A stretch of DNA of 64,000 nt from Pseudoalteromonas ulvae UL12 (GCF_014925405.1 NZ_AQHJ01000022.1:62001-126000), one strand, 5' to 3'; positions 42,834-52,161 are shown, counted from the first letter of the stretch. Made by a program: numbers and translations. The notes: generated from the sequence alone by a model not told the origin.

Positions 42834-45425
42834 TTATTGATGCGCTAACCCGGCACGATAAAGAAGCTGAGTAATGTGTCCAATAGTTGCATTACGCTTA
42901 CCATCTGCGAGTGAATTATCTTCTCCTGTAAGCAGCATGACATATCCAGATTGCGTATACGGGTTGTAATGCATCACGGCCTGAGTGCCCGGATCACCAC
43001 CAGTGTGGCCCACAAATGGTCCTTGCCAAAACCAGAACAACCCTTGTGTATCAAAATCTAAAACATTGGCACTGGTTTGCGAACTTAACATCGTTTTGAC
43101 ACTTTGCTCAGACAACACTCGTTTACCATCTAACTCCCCGCCTTGAGTAATCGCGATTAAAAAGCGCGCCAAATCTTGAGCGCTGGTATTTAAGTCACCA
43201 TCATAAAAAGTCGGATAACTAAATTCAGGTACTTCAAACAGCTCATCGTCAATGAAAGTATATTGGGTGGCTTTCTGGTTCTCTGGATTGAGTTCAGTAT
43301 GTAACCAGGCTGTATCGTTCATACCCAGAGGGGTAAAAACTGTGTCTTTCATAGACTGAGCTAAATTGATATTTAGGCGCTGCTCAACCATAAAACCGGC
43401 CAATCCCGCAGCAACGTTAGAATAAACATGCTGCTTACCTGCACCAGAATCGTCACCAGTGACAAAGACATTATCCATATGATACTTCTCACCCGGTGTA
43501 AAATATTGCTGATAAAAGGTTGCAGGATCGGTGCTTACATCAAGCGGGCAGTCAGCTAATCCATACGTGCCGTACAAAGATAAACTGCTGTCATAGATAT
43601 AATAACTACATAGATAGCCCAAATTATCGATAATGCCCGAAGTATGAGTCATCAAGTGTTGTAGGGTAATCGGTGTGTCGAGATCCTGCGGATTTTGTAC
43701 AGAAAAGGGTAAGTTGGCAGACATTAAACTATCACTGAGCGCCACATTTCCTTGTTCAACTTGTTGCATAATACCCACTGCAAGCACCGCTTTACTGATT
43801 GAACCAACATTTACTGGCGTATTGGCGGTCATGGCTTGTTGTGTTTCAATGTTATTGACCCCTAACCCTTGTTGCCAAATAATCCTATTGTCTTGAATGA
43901 CGGCTGCCGACATGCCCGGAATACCTGTTTGTGCAAACAGTTCAGTGACTTTTTCGGTTAATTCTACATTGTTAACACTATTATTAGGCGTCACATTCAA
44001 TGTTCTTAATACATAGTCAATCGGTGTATTGGCGTTGTAATTAAAGTCTTGGCGAGAATAGACAGGCATATTTACATCTGGCATAACACCAACATTCTCA
44101 ATCGATTGACCCTGCAAGTCGGTATAACGCTCATTGCTTAACCCCACTTGCCAGCCATTAGGTAAGTTAAACTGCAAAATATCGGAAAGCGCGCCATTGG
44201 TTGGCTCGCCAATCAAAGTGGCATGGGGCAATGCATCGAATGCTAATGTCATCACCTCACCGGCACTTACGGTGGTGCCACCAATAATCACATACACAGG
44301 CTGCATGTAAGGCACACCTTTGGCGACATTAATTATTAATGCCGTTTTTTCTCCTAATTGGCTGCGATTATCAACAAATTTATACGCAAAAAGACGTTCT
44401 TGGTCATTAAAATAACTGGCAATCACTTGCCCAGCTTGGTCAAATCCGCCTTCATTAAAGCGTAAATCAATCACCATTGCGTCTGTTTGTGCTAAATCAG
44501 CCATCATGGTATCCATAACGACACCTAAATAGTCCATTTGCGCATCAAAATAACTCAGAGTTTGATCAATACTCGCAGGCTCAGAATCCGTATCATAAAA
44601 GTCCGACAAATTATCCACTCTTAAATATCCGATATTTCCTGGTAATGTTGCCCAGCGAACTGCCTCAGACTCTTCATATTGCGACATTTTTGCACTTGGC
44701 AGTTGGTTCAAGGTTTGCTGTTCTATTTGATGACGAAAATACGCTAAAACAGGCTCAGGATCCTCCATCTCTTCCTGTTCCATCACGCGAGCGATTTCCT
44801 TTGTTAACCCTTTTGCTGGGCTTGCATCGACGCCAAATGTTTTGCTGTCGCTCAACCACACATGGCTATCACCAAAAGGCTCAATCATCGCTCTCAGTAT
44901 CTCTGCTAAGTCTTGGTCAGATGTGGTCGCACTAACGAGTGGTCGATATTGATCGTATTGCGCTTGCCAATCAATATTTCGTTCACTGAAAAACGCATAA
45001 TAATCATTAAAGGCATGCCACACATAGTCAAACGTCACCAGTGCATCATTAGTACTGAGTAAGTTCGCCTCATGACATGGCGTTGGCAAGGTGGGTTGTT
45101 TTTCAAATGTCAGCGAACTTGTAATTCGATTAGCGATCACTAGCTGTTCACCCGACACTTGAGCTAAGGTTTTTAAATCTTTGAGGGTCCCGTTTTTGTG
45201 AGTATCAGTTTTAAGGCAACCATACTGATTATATTGATAAATCTGCAGCCCTTGTTGATCAAACTGCCAAATTTCACCGTAACCGGGTTTAAGCCAAACA
45301 CCTTCTAAGGCCTTTTCAGGTGAGCTATTTTTTTTATCACTAGCGCCACAGGCCGTTATAAAAACAGTGGCCAGTGACAGCGCGAGTAAATTTGGTTTGA
45401 GTAATGAAGTTGTAAACAGTGTCAT
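42834..45425 (-). CDS. Lipoprotein fusing an S41 protease domain to a beta-lactamase-fold serine hydrolase
   Basis: 863 residues. Lipobox ITAC (lipidated C26). Residues about 125-460 are an S41 (tricorn/CTP-like) protease: GDSHVW with H188, GYLRVDNLSDF, MVIDLRFNEGG, and nucleophile S387 in GGTTVSAGEV. Residues about 485-860 are a class-C beta-lactamase/PBP4-like domain: S542xxK545 (SISK), Y668SN and H807TGG, with NVGSISKAVLAVGIM and LMTHTSGI. Both active sites look complete, so this is a two-enzyme cell-envelope protein. It lies downstream of the BlaI/M56 operon in the same direction. Substrate unknown. Confidence 0.92.
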   Translation of the reverse strand: MTLFTTSLLKPNLLALSLATVFITACGASDKKNSSPEKALEGVWLKPGYGEIWQFDQQGLQIYQYNQYGCLKTDTHKNGTLKDLKTLAQVSGEQLVIANRITSSLTFEKQPTLPTPCHEANLLSTNDALVTFDYVWHAFNDYYAFFSERNIDWQAQYDQYRPLVSATTSDQDLAEILRAMIEPFGDSHVWLSDSKTFGVDASPAKGLTKEIARVMEQEEMEDPEPVLAYFRHQIEQQTLNQLPSAKMSQYEESEAVRWATLPGNIGYLRVDNLSDFYDTDSEPASIDQTLSYFDAQMDYLGVVMDTMMADLAQTDAMVIDLRFNEGGFDQAGQVIASYFNDQERLFAYKFVDNRSQLGEKTALIINVAKGVPYMQPVYVIIGGTTVSAGEVMTLAFDALPHATLIGEPTNGALSDILQFNLPNGWQVGLSNERYTDLQGQSIENVGVMPDVNMPVYSRQDFNYNANTPIDYVLRTLNVTPNNSVNNVELTEKVTELFAQTGIPGMSAAVIQDNRIIWQQGLGVNNIETQQAMTANTPVNVGSISKAVLAVGIMQQVEQGNVALSDSLMSANLPFSVQNPQDLDTPITLQHLMTHTSGIIDNLGYLCSYYIYDSSLSLYGTYGLADCPLDVSTDPATFYQQYFTPGEKYHMDNVFVTGDDSGAGKQHVYSNVAAGLAGFMVEQRLNINLAQSMKDTVFTPLGMNDTAWLHTELNPENQKATQYTFIDDELFEVPEFSYPTFYDGDLNTSAQDLARFLIAITQGGELDGKRVLSEQSVKTMLSSQTSANVLDFDTQGLFWFWQGPFVGHTGGDPGTQAVMHYNPYTQSGYVMLLTGEDNSLADGKRNATIGHITQLLYRAGLAHQ

Positions 45426-45482
45426 AACAGTGCGTCCTTATCGTGTTGGGTTTACAAGATAATAAGCAGGCAGCACTGTTAT
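45424..45482 (-). promoter_or_regulatory. Inverted repeat at the start of the fusion-hydrolase gene
   Basis: ATAACAGTGC (45424-45433) and GCACTGTTAT (45473-45482) are exact inverted repeats 39 bases apart; the first overlaps the start codon at 45425. The arms do not include AAGGA, which lies in the loop just before the arm at about 45435-45439. Could be an operator or an mRNA fold that hides the start codon. Confidence 0.35.
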
Positions 45483-45568
45483 ATCTGTGGTGACTTTGTG
45501 TAAAGGTGTTTAAAACTGTACCTGTAGTTGTAAAAAAGTGTCAGCATAGGTAAAAGTCACAGGATGCG

Positions 45569-46855
45569 TTACTCTGCAATTAAGCTCTCTTGGTGTAAAT
45601 CGGATTGATAAGGCATGCGTTTTTGCTTTTCCCCCGTTGCGGCTAATTGTTCAACGTTTTGTTTTTTAATTGTAAATTTTTTTAATTCATTAGCTGTTAA
45701 GCGGCTGTGACTATTTCCTTTAAATGTCAGTGGATCAATCGCACGACCATTTTTGTGTATCTCATAATGAAGGTGCTTTGCTTGGCTTAAACCTGTATTA
45801 CCCAGGTAGCCAATCACTTGGCCTTGTTTTACTCGACTGCCCTTTTTAATTCCAGACGCAAAACCATTTAAATGTGCATATAGAGTCTGATAACCATTGG
45901 CATGTTTTATTTTCACCACCAGACCAAAACCGCCTTCACGACCTATTTTTTCGATCACACCTTTGCCTGTCGCTAAAATAGGCGTGCCAATCGGTGCACC
46001 AAAATCTAGGCCTTTGTGTAATCGCGTATACCCTAATACCGGATGCTTGCGCAGCCCAAAACCAGATGACAACCTTGCACCATCTAAAGGGGTTTTGAGT
46101 AAAAAACTCCCGACTTGAAACCCCTCGTGAGTATAAAAATTACGCACTCCTTGTTGATTACTATAAGCATATAACTTGTGTTCTCGCCCATTGGCACTTA
46201 ACGATGCAAACTCAAGTTGCCCAACATTGACCTGTTGCGGTGCACTTTGTAACGATTGCTGGTGATAAATCAGTGAAAATTCATCACCAAATCGTAAATC
46301 TCGCTGAAAATCTATTTGATGGGAGTAAAGCAGTAAAAACTGATTAATCACACTTACTGGTACGTTTGCCGCACGGGCACTTTGAAAAAAGCTGCCTTGA
46401 ATACGTCCTGATGCAAACACATATTCACTATTTATTTCAGTATCATGAGCAGACACCTGCCAATTTTCACCGTTTAATACGATGTGAATTTCTTTAGCGA
46501 ACATAGGACTAAATTCGATACGGCTTAGTTGTGTGTCATCAACATAAAATGTAAACCTTTGCCCTGCTTTTAATTTTTCAGCGGGAAAAATGGGGTTGAG
46601 CTGCTGCGCGATTGACCATAGTTGTTTAATACTCAGGTTATAAGGCAGTAATAAACTATCGAGGGTTTGCCCGACCGCTAACGTTTTGATCTGTTGGCGT
46701 ACATCATGCGTTGGTTTATGTACCGACTGACTCTCATTTTGTGTTGGATCGCTATGATGTGTGAACGGTGTATGGTTAAGCACATGTTGCGAGTTCTCTG
46801 AATTATTTGAGCAAGACAACACATACAAACACAGTAAATAAAGGAAATATTTCAT
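45569..46855 (-). CDS. M23 family metallopeptidase lipoprotein (LytM/OapA-like)
   Basis: The ATG at 46855 gives 428 residues with lipobox VLSC (C15); an upstream TTG would spoil the signal. The N-terminal half (about 60-240) resembles the OapA/LysM-like and linker domains of MepM-type endopeptidases. The C-terminal LytM domain carries complete zinc ligands H280-D284 (LHKGLDFGAP) and H361LH363 in AKHLHYEIH. It should cut peptidoglycan cross-bridges, anchored in a membrane. It lies 74 bases downstream of the M56/M23 gene and is probably in the same BlaI-controlled unit. Confidence 0.92.
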   Translation of the reverse strand: MKYFLYLLCLYVLSCSNNSENSQHVLNHTPFTHHSDPTQNESQSVHKPTHDVRQQIKTLAVGQTLDSLLLPYNLSIKQLWSIAQQLNPIFPAEKLKAGQRFTFYVDDTQLSRIEFSPMFAKEIHIVLNGENWQVSAHDTEINSEYVFASGRIQGSFFQSARAANVPVSVINQFLLLYSHQIDFQRDLRFGDEFSLIYHQQSLQSAPQQVNVGQLEFASLSANGREHKLYAYSNQQGVRNFYTHEGFQVGSFLLKTPLDGARLSSGFGLRKHPVLGYTRLHKGLDFGAPIGTPILATGKGVIEKIGREGGFGLVVKIKHANGYQTLYAHLNGFASGIKKGSRVKQGQVIGYLGNTGLSQAKHLHYEIHKNGRAIDPLTFKGNSHSRLTANELKKFTIKKQNVEQLAATGEKQKRMPYQSDLHQESLIAE

Positions 46856-46929
46856 ACAATTCTCAAATTTTGGCCGCAAAGAAGCGAGGAGCTAATTACT
46901 TAGCCCCTTGAATTTGCAACAAATAGAAA

Positions 46930-48345
46930 TTAAAGGTTTAAATAAGGGCGTGGATTAACGCGGCTGCCATTTTTAAGGAGTTCAAAATGAAGGTGCGGGC
47001 CTGTCACTCGCCCGGTACTGCCGACCTCACCAATCACGTCACCCGCAGTAATCATTTGCCCGGCACTGACATTGATTGTTTTTAAATGTGCATATAAACC
47101 TTGATGCTGGCCGTGCTCAATTAAAATCACTTTACCATAGTTACTGGCTAAGCTCGTATCATCAGCAATGAGCACTTTGCCACTAAAGCTGGCAATAATA
47201 GGTGTGCCAGAAGGTGCAGCAAAATCAATACCTTGATGTGGTTTTTCGCCACGAAATAAATTGATTTCATCAAAATCAGAGCTGATAAACGCTGATTGCA
47301 CTGGATGTTGCCCTCGCCCATCACCCAAAGGGCTGCTCAACACTAAATGAGGCGATTGTGCTAACACCATAAAGCTGCATGAAAACAGCAATATCATCGC
47401 TAACATTAGGCGATGCACTCCACCCAGTTGTGTTGCAGGTGTATTGGCCATCGTCGCTCGGATCCGTTGTTCGAAAAATTGTTTACTGCATAGCGGATCA
47501 CCAAAATAAGAGCTTCCCGATTGCATTATGGTGGCTTGATTGAGTTTTAAACTGCTGATCAGCGCTCGGGCATAGGTTGCTTTTTGACTGTGATGATTCG
47601 ATACTACCGCTTGATCACACTCTAACTCCATACTGATTATAAAGCGCTGTTCGAAGCGTTTAATAAAAGGGTTAAACCAGCAAACACAACTAAAGAAGCT
47701 AAACAACAATACTGCACGGTGATCGTGGCGTTTAAGATGCGTGAGTTCATGCTCAAAAATCAAGTGTCGCTGCGCTTCTTCCATCTTATTTAAAGTAAAC
47801 GGTAACACCAATACTGGCTTAAAAAACCCAAATACAAACGGAGAATGACTCAATTGACTGATCTTAACTTTAATACGATTGCGCCGAATAACGTCCTGCT
47901 GCGCGCTGGTAAACCAACTGAAGTCGCTGATCGCTTTGGCTTGAGTAATTATTGCGGTCACTTTACGCACAGATCGAATAAATTTTATTAACCCCAGACA
48001 AACTGCCAGCACACACAGCCAAAACAATACCACCATGAACTCGTGAAACGACACAGTGGCACTGACTTGATGTTCAAGTTGATGCACTTTAGCCAGCCAT
48101 AGCCCTGAAGCACTGGATATTTCTTGTTTAAGTATGTCGGGGATCACCGCCTGTGAAGGCAAAAGCGACAACGGAAAAAATGGCAGCAACGCCAATACTA
48201 ATAAAATCAGCCAAAATCGAGACCATAAATACAATTGTTGCGCATATTTATTAATCACCAAACTTAATAAGCTAAGGACTGCGCTGCATACAATAAATGC
48301 CAGTAATGGGATAAAAAAAGCGCTAAGAATAACAGAATGATCCAT
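46930..48345 (-). CDS. BlaR1-like M56 membrane protease fused to an M23 peptidase domain
   Basis: 471 residues. Four membrane segments (about 6-30, 42-60, 103-122 and 310-330) flank an M56 domain with H199ELTH203 and the downstream acidic ligand region SMELECDQAV, as in BlaR1/MecR1. After the last helix, where BlaR1 has its penicillin-binding sensor, stands an M23 LytM domain with H370/D374 (PHQGIDFAAP) and H451LH453 (GPHLHFEL). The M23 part should face the periplasm, the HELTH the cytoplasm or membrane. It lies 5 bases after the BlaI-type repressor gene, so it is probably the signal transducer that inactivates that repressor. Confidence 0.92.
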   Translation of the reverse strand: MDHSVILSAFFIPLLAFIVCSAVLSLLSLVINKYAQQLYLWSRFWLILLVLALLPFFPLSLLPSQAVIPDILKQEISSASGLWLAKVHQLEHQVSATVSFHEFMVVLFWLCVLAVCLGLIKFIRSVRKVTAIITQAKAISDFSWFTSAQQDVIRRNRIKVKISQLSHSPFVFGFFKPVLVLPFTLNKMEEAQRHLIFEHELTHLKRHDHRAVLLFSFFSCVCWFNPFIKRFEQRFIISMELECDQAVVSNHHSQKATYARALISSLKLNQATIMQSGSSYFGDPLCSKQFFEQRIRATMANTPATQLGGVHRLMLAMILLFSCSFMVLAQSPHLVLSSPLGDGRGQHPVQSAFISSDFDEINLFRGEKPHQGIDFAAPSGTPIIASFSGKVLIADDTSLASNYGKVILIEHGQHQGLYAHLKTINVSAGQMITAGDVIGEVGSTGRVTGPHLHFELLKNGSRVNPRPYLNL

Positions 48346-48350
48346 CTGTT

Positions 48351-48728
48351 TTACTCCCCTTTTTGTGGAGAATCTAATTCATTTAACAACTTTTCTAAAT
48401 CATCAATCTCATTGCTGTTGATTAATTTACTATCAGCAAACATCGCCATTGGCAAAGGGCCATCAAGTTCTAGAACCCGTTTAGCAAAGTCTTTACTTAT
48501 TTGGGCAAGGGTCGTCATTTTATCTAACGTCGAATAATAGATACGCTTATTCCCTTGGGATTCGCTGCGGACAAATTCTTTTTCACCCATACGTTCGAGT
48601 GTTTTTCGTGTCGACGAGTAACTCCAATCATAAATTGGCGCAATCAGATCATGCAGCTCGCGCGCGGTGCGAGGTTCGTTAAGCCAAAGTAATTTTAATA
48701 TTTCTAATTCTGGGGCTGTGGGTTGCAT
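48351..48728 (-). CDS. BlaI/MecI-family transcriptional repressor
   Basis: The ATG at 48728 with AGGTG 5 bases upstream gives 125 residues, the usual BlaI length; a much longer reading would run through the operators. Winged helix: MQPTAPELEILKLLW, then TARELHDLI, then WSYSSTRKTLERMGEKEFVRSE. The C-terminal dimerisation part follows. It should bind the two palindromes at 48766 and 48798 as a dimer, repress its own operon, and be cleaved on a signal from the M56 protein encoded next. Confidence 0.93.
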   Translation of the reverse strand: MQPTAPELEILKLLWLNEPRTARELHDLIAPIYDWSYSSTRKTLERMGEKEFVRSESQGNKRIYYSTLDKMTTLAQISKDFAKRVLELDGPLPMAMFADSKLINSNEIDDLEKLLNELDSPQKGE

Positions 48729-48758
48729 TGTGTCACCTGCAAAAATAATCAATGTGTC

Positions 48759-48813
48759 ATCATAGTGCGACAAGTGTCGCAAATATGCAAGACAAAATGC
48801 GACACTTGTCGCA
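48759..48813 (-). promoter_or_regulatory. BlaI-type promoter with two identical palindromic operators
   Basis: TGCGACAAGTGTCGCA (48766-48781) and TGCGACACTTGTCGCA (48798-48813) are each palindromic with a TGCGACA-N2-TGTCGCA design and are exact reverse complements of one another. Their centres are 32 bases apart, about three helix turns. On the reverse strand a -10 element TATGAT lies at 48764-48759, one base from the first operator, which fills the -10/-35 spacer. This is a classic autorepression layout; the -35 is poor (TTGCAT with a 20-base spacer). Confidence 0.85.
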
Positions 48814-48940
48814 CATTTTATTACCTGACGTTTTCTGCATAAACAGCAGGACAGTGTTAGCCAGTACCCAAAAATATAAATGAAGTTATAAATCAATAGA
48901 TTAACTACCGTTTTGAGTGCCTTTATTTCTTCAAAAGAAT

Positions 48941-49297
48941 CTACTCAGTCATCACCACCAGCCCACAATTGAGGTGTATTAGCATGTGATTAACAATAGG
49001 AGGCACTGTAAATACCGGTTTAGTACCCGAGACTTGGGTCGGAATGGAGATTTGAATACGGCATTGCTCAATGGTGAGCTGCTGCTTAATATAAAAACTC
49101 ATGACATCATCGATGACTTCGCTTCGAAGAGGTAAGATGGCAGTGTATATTGGCGCAGGGTTTTGCTTAGTAGAAGGTGCGTGACAATCACTTTGAGGAA
49201 AGTAATCGACATCGGCTAATTCTTTATTCAGGGTTAATGCTTGCAGTTTGGTCAGCCCAGAAAAACAGACCGACACATAGGTGGTTAATAGGTTCAT
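48941..49297 (-). CDS. Hypothetical protein
   Basis: 118 residues with no signal peptide or membrane helix and four scattered cysteines. Contains DYFPQSDCHAPSTKQNPAP, a central LRSEVIDDVMSFYIKQQL and a hydrophobic C-terminus (MLIHLNCGLVVMTE). No family recognised and no clear ribosome site before the ATG at 49297. It lies between the blaI promoter and a TonB receptor gene on the same strand, so a functional link is not evident. Confidence 0.45.
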   Translation of the reverse strand: MNLLTTYVSVCFSGLTKLQALTLNKELADVDYFPQSDCHAPSTKQNPAPIYTAILPLRSEVIDDVMSFYIKQQLTIEQCRIQISIPTQVSGTKPVFTVPPIVNHMLIHLNCGLVVMTE

Positions 49298-49454
49298 AAT
49301 TACAACATTGGTACTTGAAAGAACGTTAGTTTACCCGTTAATCGGTGTTAACCGCATGTTTAACTGCTTTATTAACCAACTTTTTACCACACTGACTATC
49401 AGCAAATGATCAATGCGTGATTCATTCATCTAATCTCTGTACTCGTTACGCTAA

Positions 49455-51485
49455 TTAAAAACGATAAGCTACATTGAGCATGAGTTGGCGGCCTTGTCCT
49501 TGAATAGGTGACTGGCTCCCCCGATATGGCTGGATAAACACATTATCATCATTTAACAGCCGTTCTATCCCCATGCTAAGTTGCCAGTGGTGAGACGTGA
49601 ACTGATAAAAGAGCCTCATATCTGTCTGTGGTGACATTAATTGCTCTTGACCACAAACCCAGTTGGCATCCTCTGTACAGGCATAGCGCGCTGACACAGT
49701 TTGTGCGACCCAATGCAACGATGATGATTGATTAAATGCATAATGAGCATCGATTTTAAACATATGGTTGGGGATCCCCAGCACACTATTTTTATGCTCA
49801 GCCACACTCAAAGTGTCAATGGTGTTGTGTTCAATGGCAAAATAACTGTAACTGGCATTGACACCCAACTGTTGGTATTGCCAATGGGCTTGTAATTCGA
49901 GTCCGTAGCTACCTAAATCTCCCAGCGTTGCATTTGAAGCAGTTTGTGGATTAAAACCTATGTAGTTATCAATGTGCTGCAAAAAGATATTACTGACAAA
50001 CGCCAATGACTCATTGAACTGATAACCTAACTCCATTTCCCAACTTTTAGTTGTTTCTGGCTTTTCTATCGGCTGATTTGCATTTGCAGCACTGGCTACC
50101 GTATCAAATTGCGGTATTTTGAAGGCTTCGTTATAAACAAATTTAAGATGTAACTGCTGCCACAGTTTAGTCACAGACAATCTAGGTACAAACTTACTGC
50201 CTGCATATTCATGGTTTTCAAATCGCCCCCCCACCGTTAAGTTGCCCCAATCAAACGATGATTCATATTGAGCAAACACCGCAGCATCATTAATTTTGGC
50301 AGTAGACTGGCCTTGATAGCGAGTCTTGGGATCAAAAATATATGAGTTGGTGACTTTCGCACGCTCTTGATAGAGGGAGGTTCCAAATAACACACTCGCA
50401 CGTTCAGACAAAGATGCGACTGCGGTTAAATCGAAACTGGTTCGATCGAGTGTACGGGACACCCGGTGTTGATATTGTCCTTCACTATTCCAAGGCTTTT
50501 GATGTGTATGACTCAATCGGCTTTCGATATTGAATGAATTTGTAACTTGCCATGATTGACTAATATTGATGGCTTGATGCAAAAATGATAATAAATTGGC
50601 TTGGGTATAACGTTGATTTGGCGAATAAAATAAACCTGAATCTCCAAACAATAATTTATCTTCTTGCTCAAACTCATGATGCTGATAAGTCACTCGCCAG
50701 CCAGCATAGTCAAGATTTAAGTTCACTTCCGTCGGTTGAGAATTGCTATTATCTTTTAAGTTAAACTGATAACCATCCAACCCCGTCCATAACTTATCAC
50801 TATAATCTCCTTGACCCATTGAAGCAGAAAACCCCAAGCGCAATGGCTGATGGTTCAGTGCAACTTCATGGGCTGAGCGAATGCTGACATTCCCTTGATG
50901 ATTGCCTCCTTTTCCTAAATGACTCGCAAACGACACTGAGCTACCTAGCTGACTGACACTTTTGGTCGTCACGCGGATCACCGCAAGTGCGGCTTGGCCA
51001 CCAAACTTAACTGAACCAGGCCCACGGATAATTTCGACTTTATCAATCAAATTTGTCGGGTAACGATTGCCCAGCACCATAGAGCCAAATGCCAACTCAT
51101 TTTGCTCTATGCCATCAATCAATAATAAAATTTTTGCTTCCATTCCCCACACACCCCGAAAGCTGGCAGAAAATGTACCGATAGTATCTGTCCCAACCCA
51201 AAAACCTGGGACTTGATTGAGGAGATCCATTAAATACAGTGCACCCATTTGCTCGATTTGTTCGGCGTTTAATAAAGTCACTGTGCTGGGCTGCTCACGA
51301 ATAGTGGTTTTTTTATTCGAGGCAATACTCACTTCAACATTAATTAAATCTTCAATGCTCAAGGCAAAAAAATCGGAGTTGGCATCAGACTCACGGGCCC
51401 AAAGTGGCGCACTAAAAAAAACATAAGATACACTGGAAACTAACAACCAAGTCGATATCCATGTCGGCATATGCGTATGTGTCAT
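49455..51485 (-). CDS. TonB-dependent receptor (short colicin-I/vitamin-B12-like form)
   Basis: 676 residues with a signal peptide (to LWA-R). The mature start FFALSIEDLINVEVSIASNKKTTIREQPSTV and plug motifs FRGVWGMEAKILLLIDGIEQNE and EIIRGPGSVKFGGQAALAVIRV match the receptor group with an LEDLMNVEV-type leader, which is common in marine bacteria. The barrel ends RQLMLNVAYRF. No transport partner beside it. Possible substrates include siderophores or cobalamin; none can be chosen. Confidence 0.92.
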   Translation of the reverse strand: MTHTHMPTWISTWLLVSSVSYVFFSAPLWARESDANSDFFALSIEDLINVEVSIASNKKTTIREQPSTVTLLNAEQIEQMGALYLMDLLNQVPGFWVGTDTIGTFSASFRGVWGMEAKILLLIDGIEQNELAFGSMVLGNRYPTNLIDKVEIIRGPGSVKFGGQAALAVIRVTTKSVSQLGSSVSFASHLGKGGNHQGNVSIRSAHEVALNHQPLRLGFSASMGQGDYSDKLWTGLDGYQFNLKDNSNSQPTEVNLNLDYAGWRVTYQHHEFEQEDKLLFGDSGLFYSPNQRYTQANLLSFLHQAINISQSWQVTNSFNIESRLSHTHQKPWNSEGQYQHRVSRTLDRTSFDLTAVASLSERASVLFGTSLYQERAKVTNSYIFDPKTRYQGQSTAKINDAAVFAQYESSFDWGNLTVGGRFENHEYAGSKFVPRLSVTKLWQQLHLKFVYNEAFKIPQFDTVASAANANQPIEKPETTKSWEMELGYQFNESLAFVSNIFLQHIDNYIGFNPQTASNATLGDLGSYGLELQAHWQYQQLGVNASYSYFAIEHNTIDTLSVAEHKNSVLGIPNHMFKIDAHYAFNQSSSLHWVAQTVSARYACTEDANWVCGQEQLMSPQTDMRLFYQFTSHHWQLSMGIERLLNDDNVFIQPYRGSQSPIQGQGRQLMLNVAYRF

Positions 51486-51658
51486 ATCATCGAATTAAAG
51501 AGTCACAAATTGATACCATTAACATTAGCACAGATTAACGGCTCTTTTTGTTTTAAACCTACGATTTAAAAGCTGAATTTTTTCTGATTTCACATCACAG
51601 ACATCGAAATCATGGACCATGGTTGATACAGTGCAAAAAAATAACCAAGGAGTAACCT

Positions 51659-52075
51659 ATGAAATTTTTATTGCCCCTATTCTTATTTGTCAGCACTCAA
51701 GCCATCAGCGGGACATATGATGGCGCATGGTATTTCATCAAAGGCGAATACACGCTTAAAAGTGGAGAAATAATAAAAGCTGATAATCAAACCGTTGTGG
51801 CGATTAAAACGGTCAAAGGGGATAAATTTGCCTTAACAAATATGCGTGAGGGCGTATTTAATGGTTATCTCGCTGGCGAATTTAAAACTGAGCGCGACAC
51901 TTATTCTGAAATCATTACCGCCGGAAGCAGTGATGAACATCAAGGCAAAACATTCACCTTCAAAGGATGGTTAGAAACCAGCAAAGTGGATGGCGTCGAA
52001 AGCATTTATTGGCACCATCAAGGAATGGTCAATGGCGTACTCGAAACCGAAGTATGGCGAAAAATAAAGCCTTAG
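51659..52075 (+). CDS. Small secreted hypothetical protein
   Basis: 138 residues with a signal peptide (to AISG). The mature part is mostly beta (YFIKGEYTLKSGEIIKADNQTVVAIKT, then EIITAGSSDEHQGKTFTFKGWLE, then IYWHHQGMVNG), a small beta-sandwich or lipocalin-like outline. AAGGAG lies 7 bases before the ATG. No family recognised. A terminator follows. Confidence 0.7.
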   Translation: MKFLLPLFLFVSTQAISGTYDGAWYFIKGEYTLKSGEIIKADNQTVVAIKTVKGDKFALTNMREGVFNGYLAGEFKTERDTYSEIITAGSSDEHQGKTFTFKGWLETSKVDGVESIYWHHQGMVNGVLETEVWRKIKP

Positions 52076-52111
52076 TATTAAAAATCAGATCGAAAGTCAA
52101 CACCGTTAATA

Positions 52112-52140
52112 AAAACGGCACCCGCATAGGGTGCCGTTTT
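52112..52140. terminator. Bidirectional terminator
   Basis: AAAACGGCACCC pairs with GGGTGCCGTTTT around a five-base loop, between convergent genes. Confidence 0.92.
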
Positions 52141-52161
52141 AAATGGATAATTTTGACTCGA

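Noticed and set aside
51486..51658. Fur box before the TonB receptor at 49455
   Set aside because: TTGATACCATTAACATTA is too far from the 19-bp consensus to support iron control.
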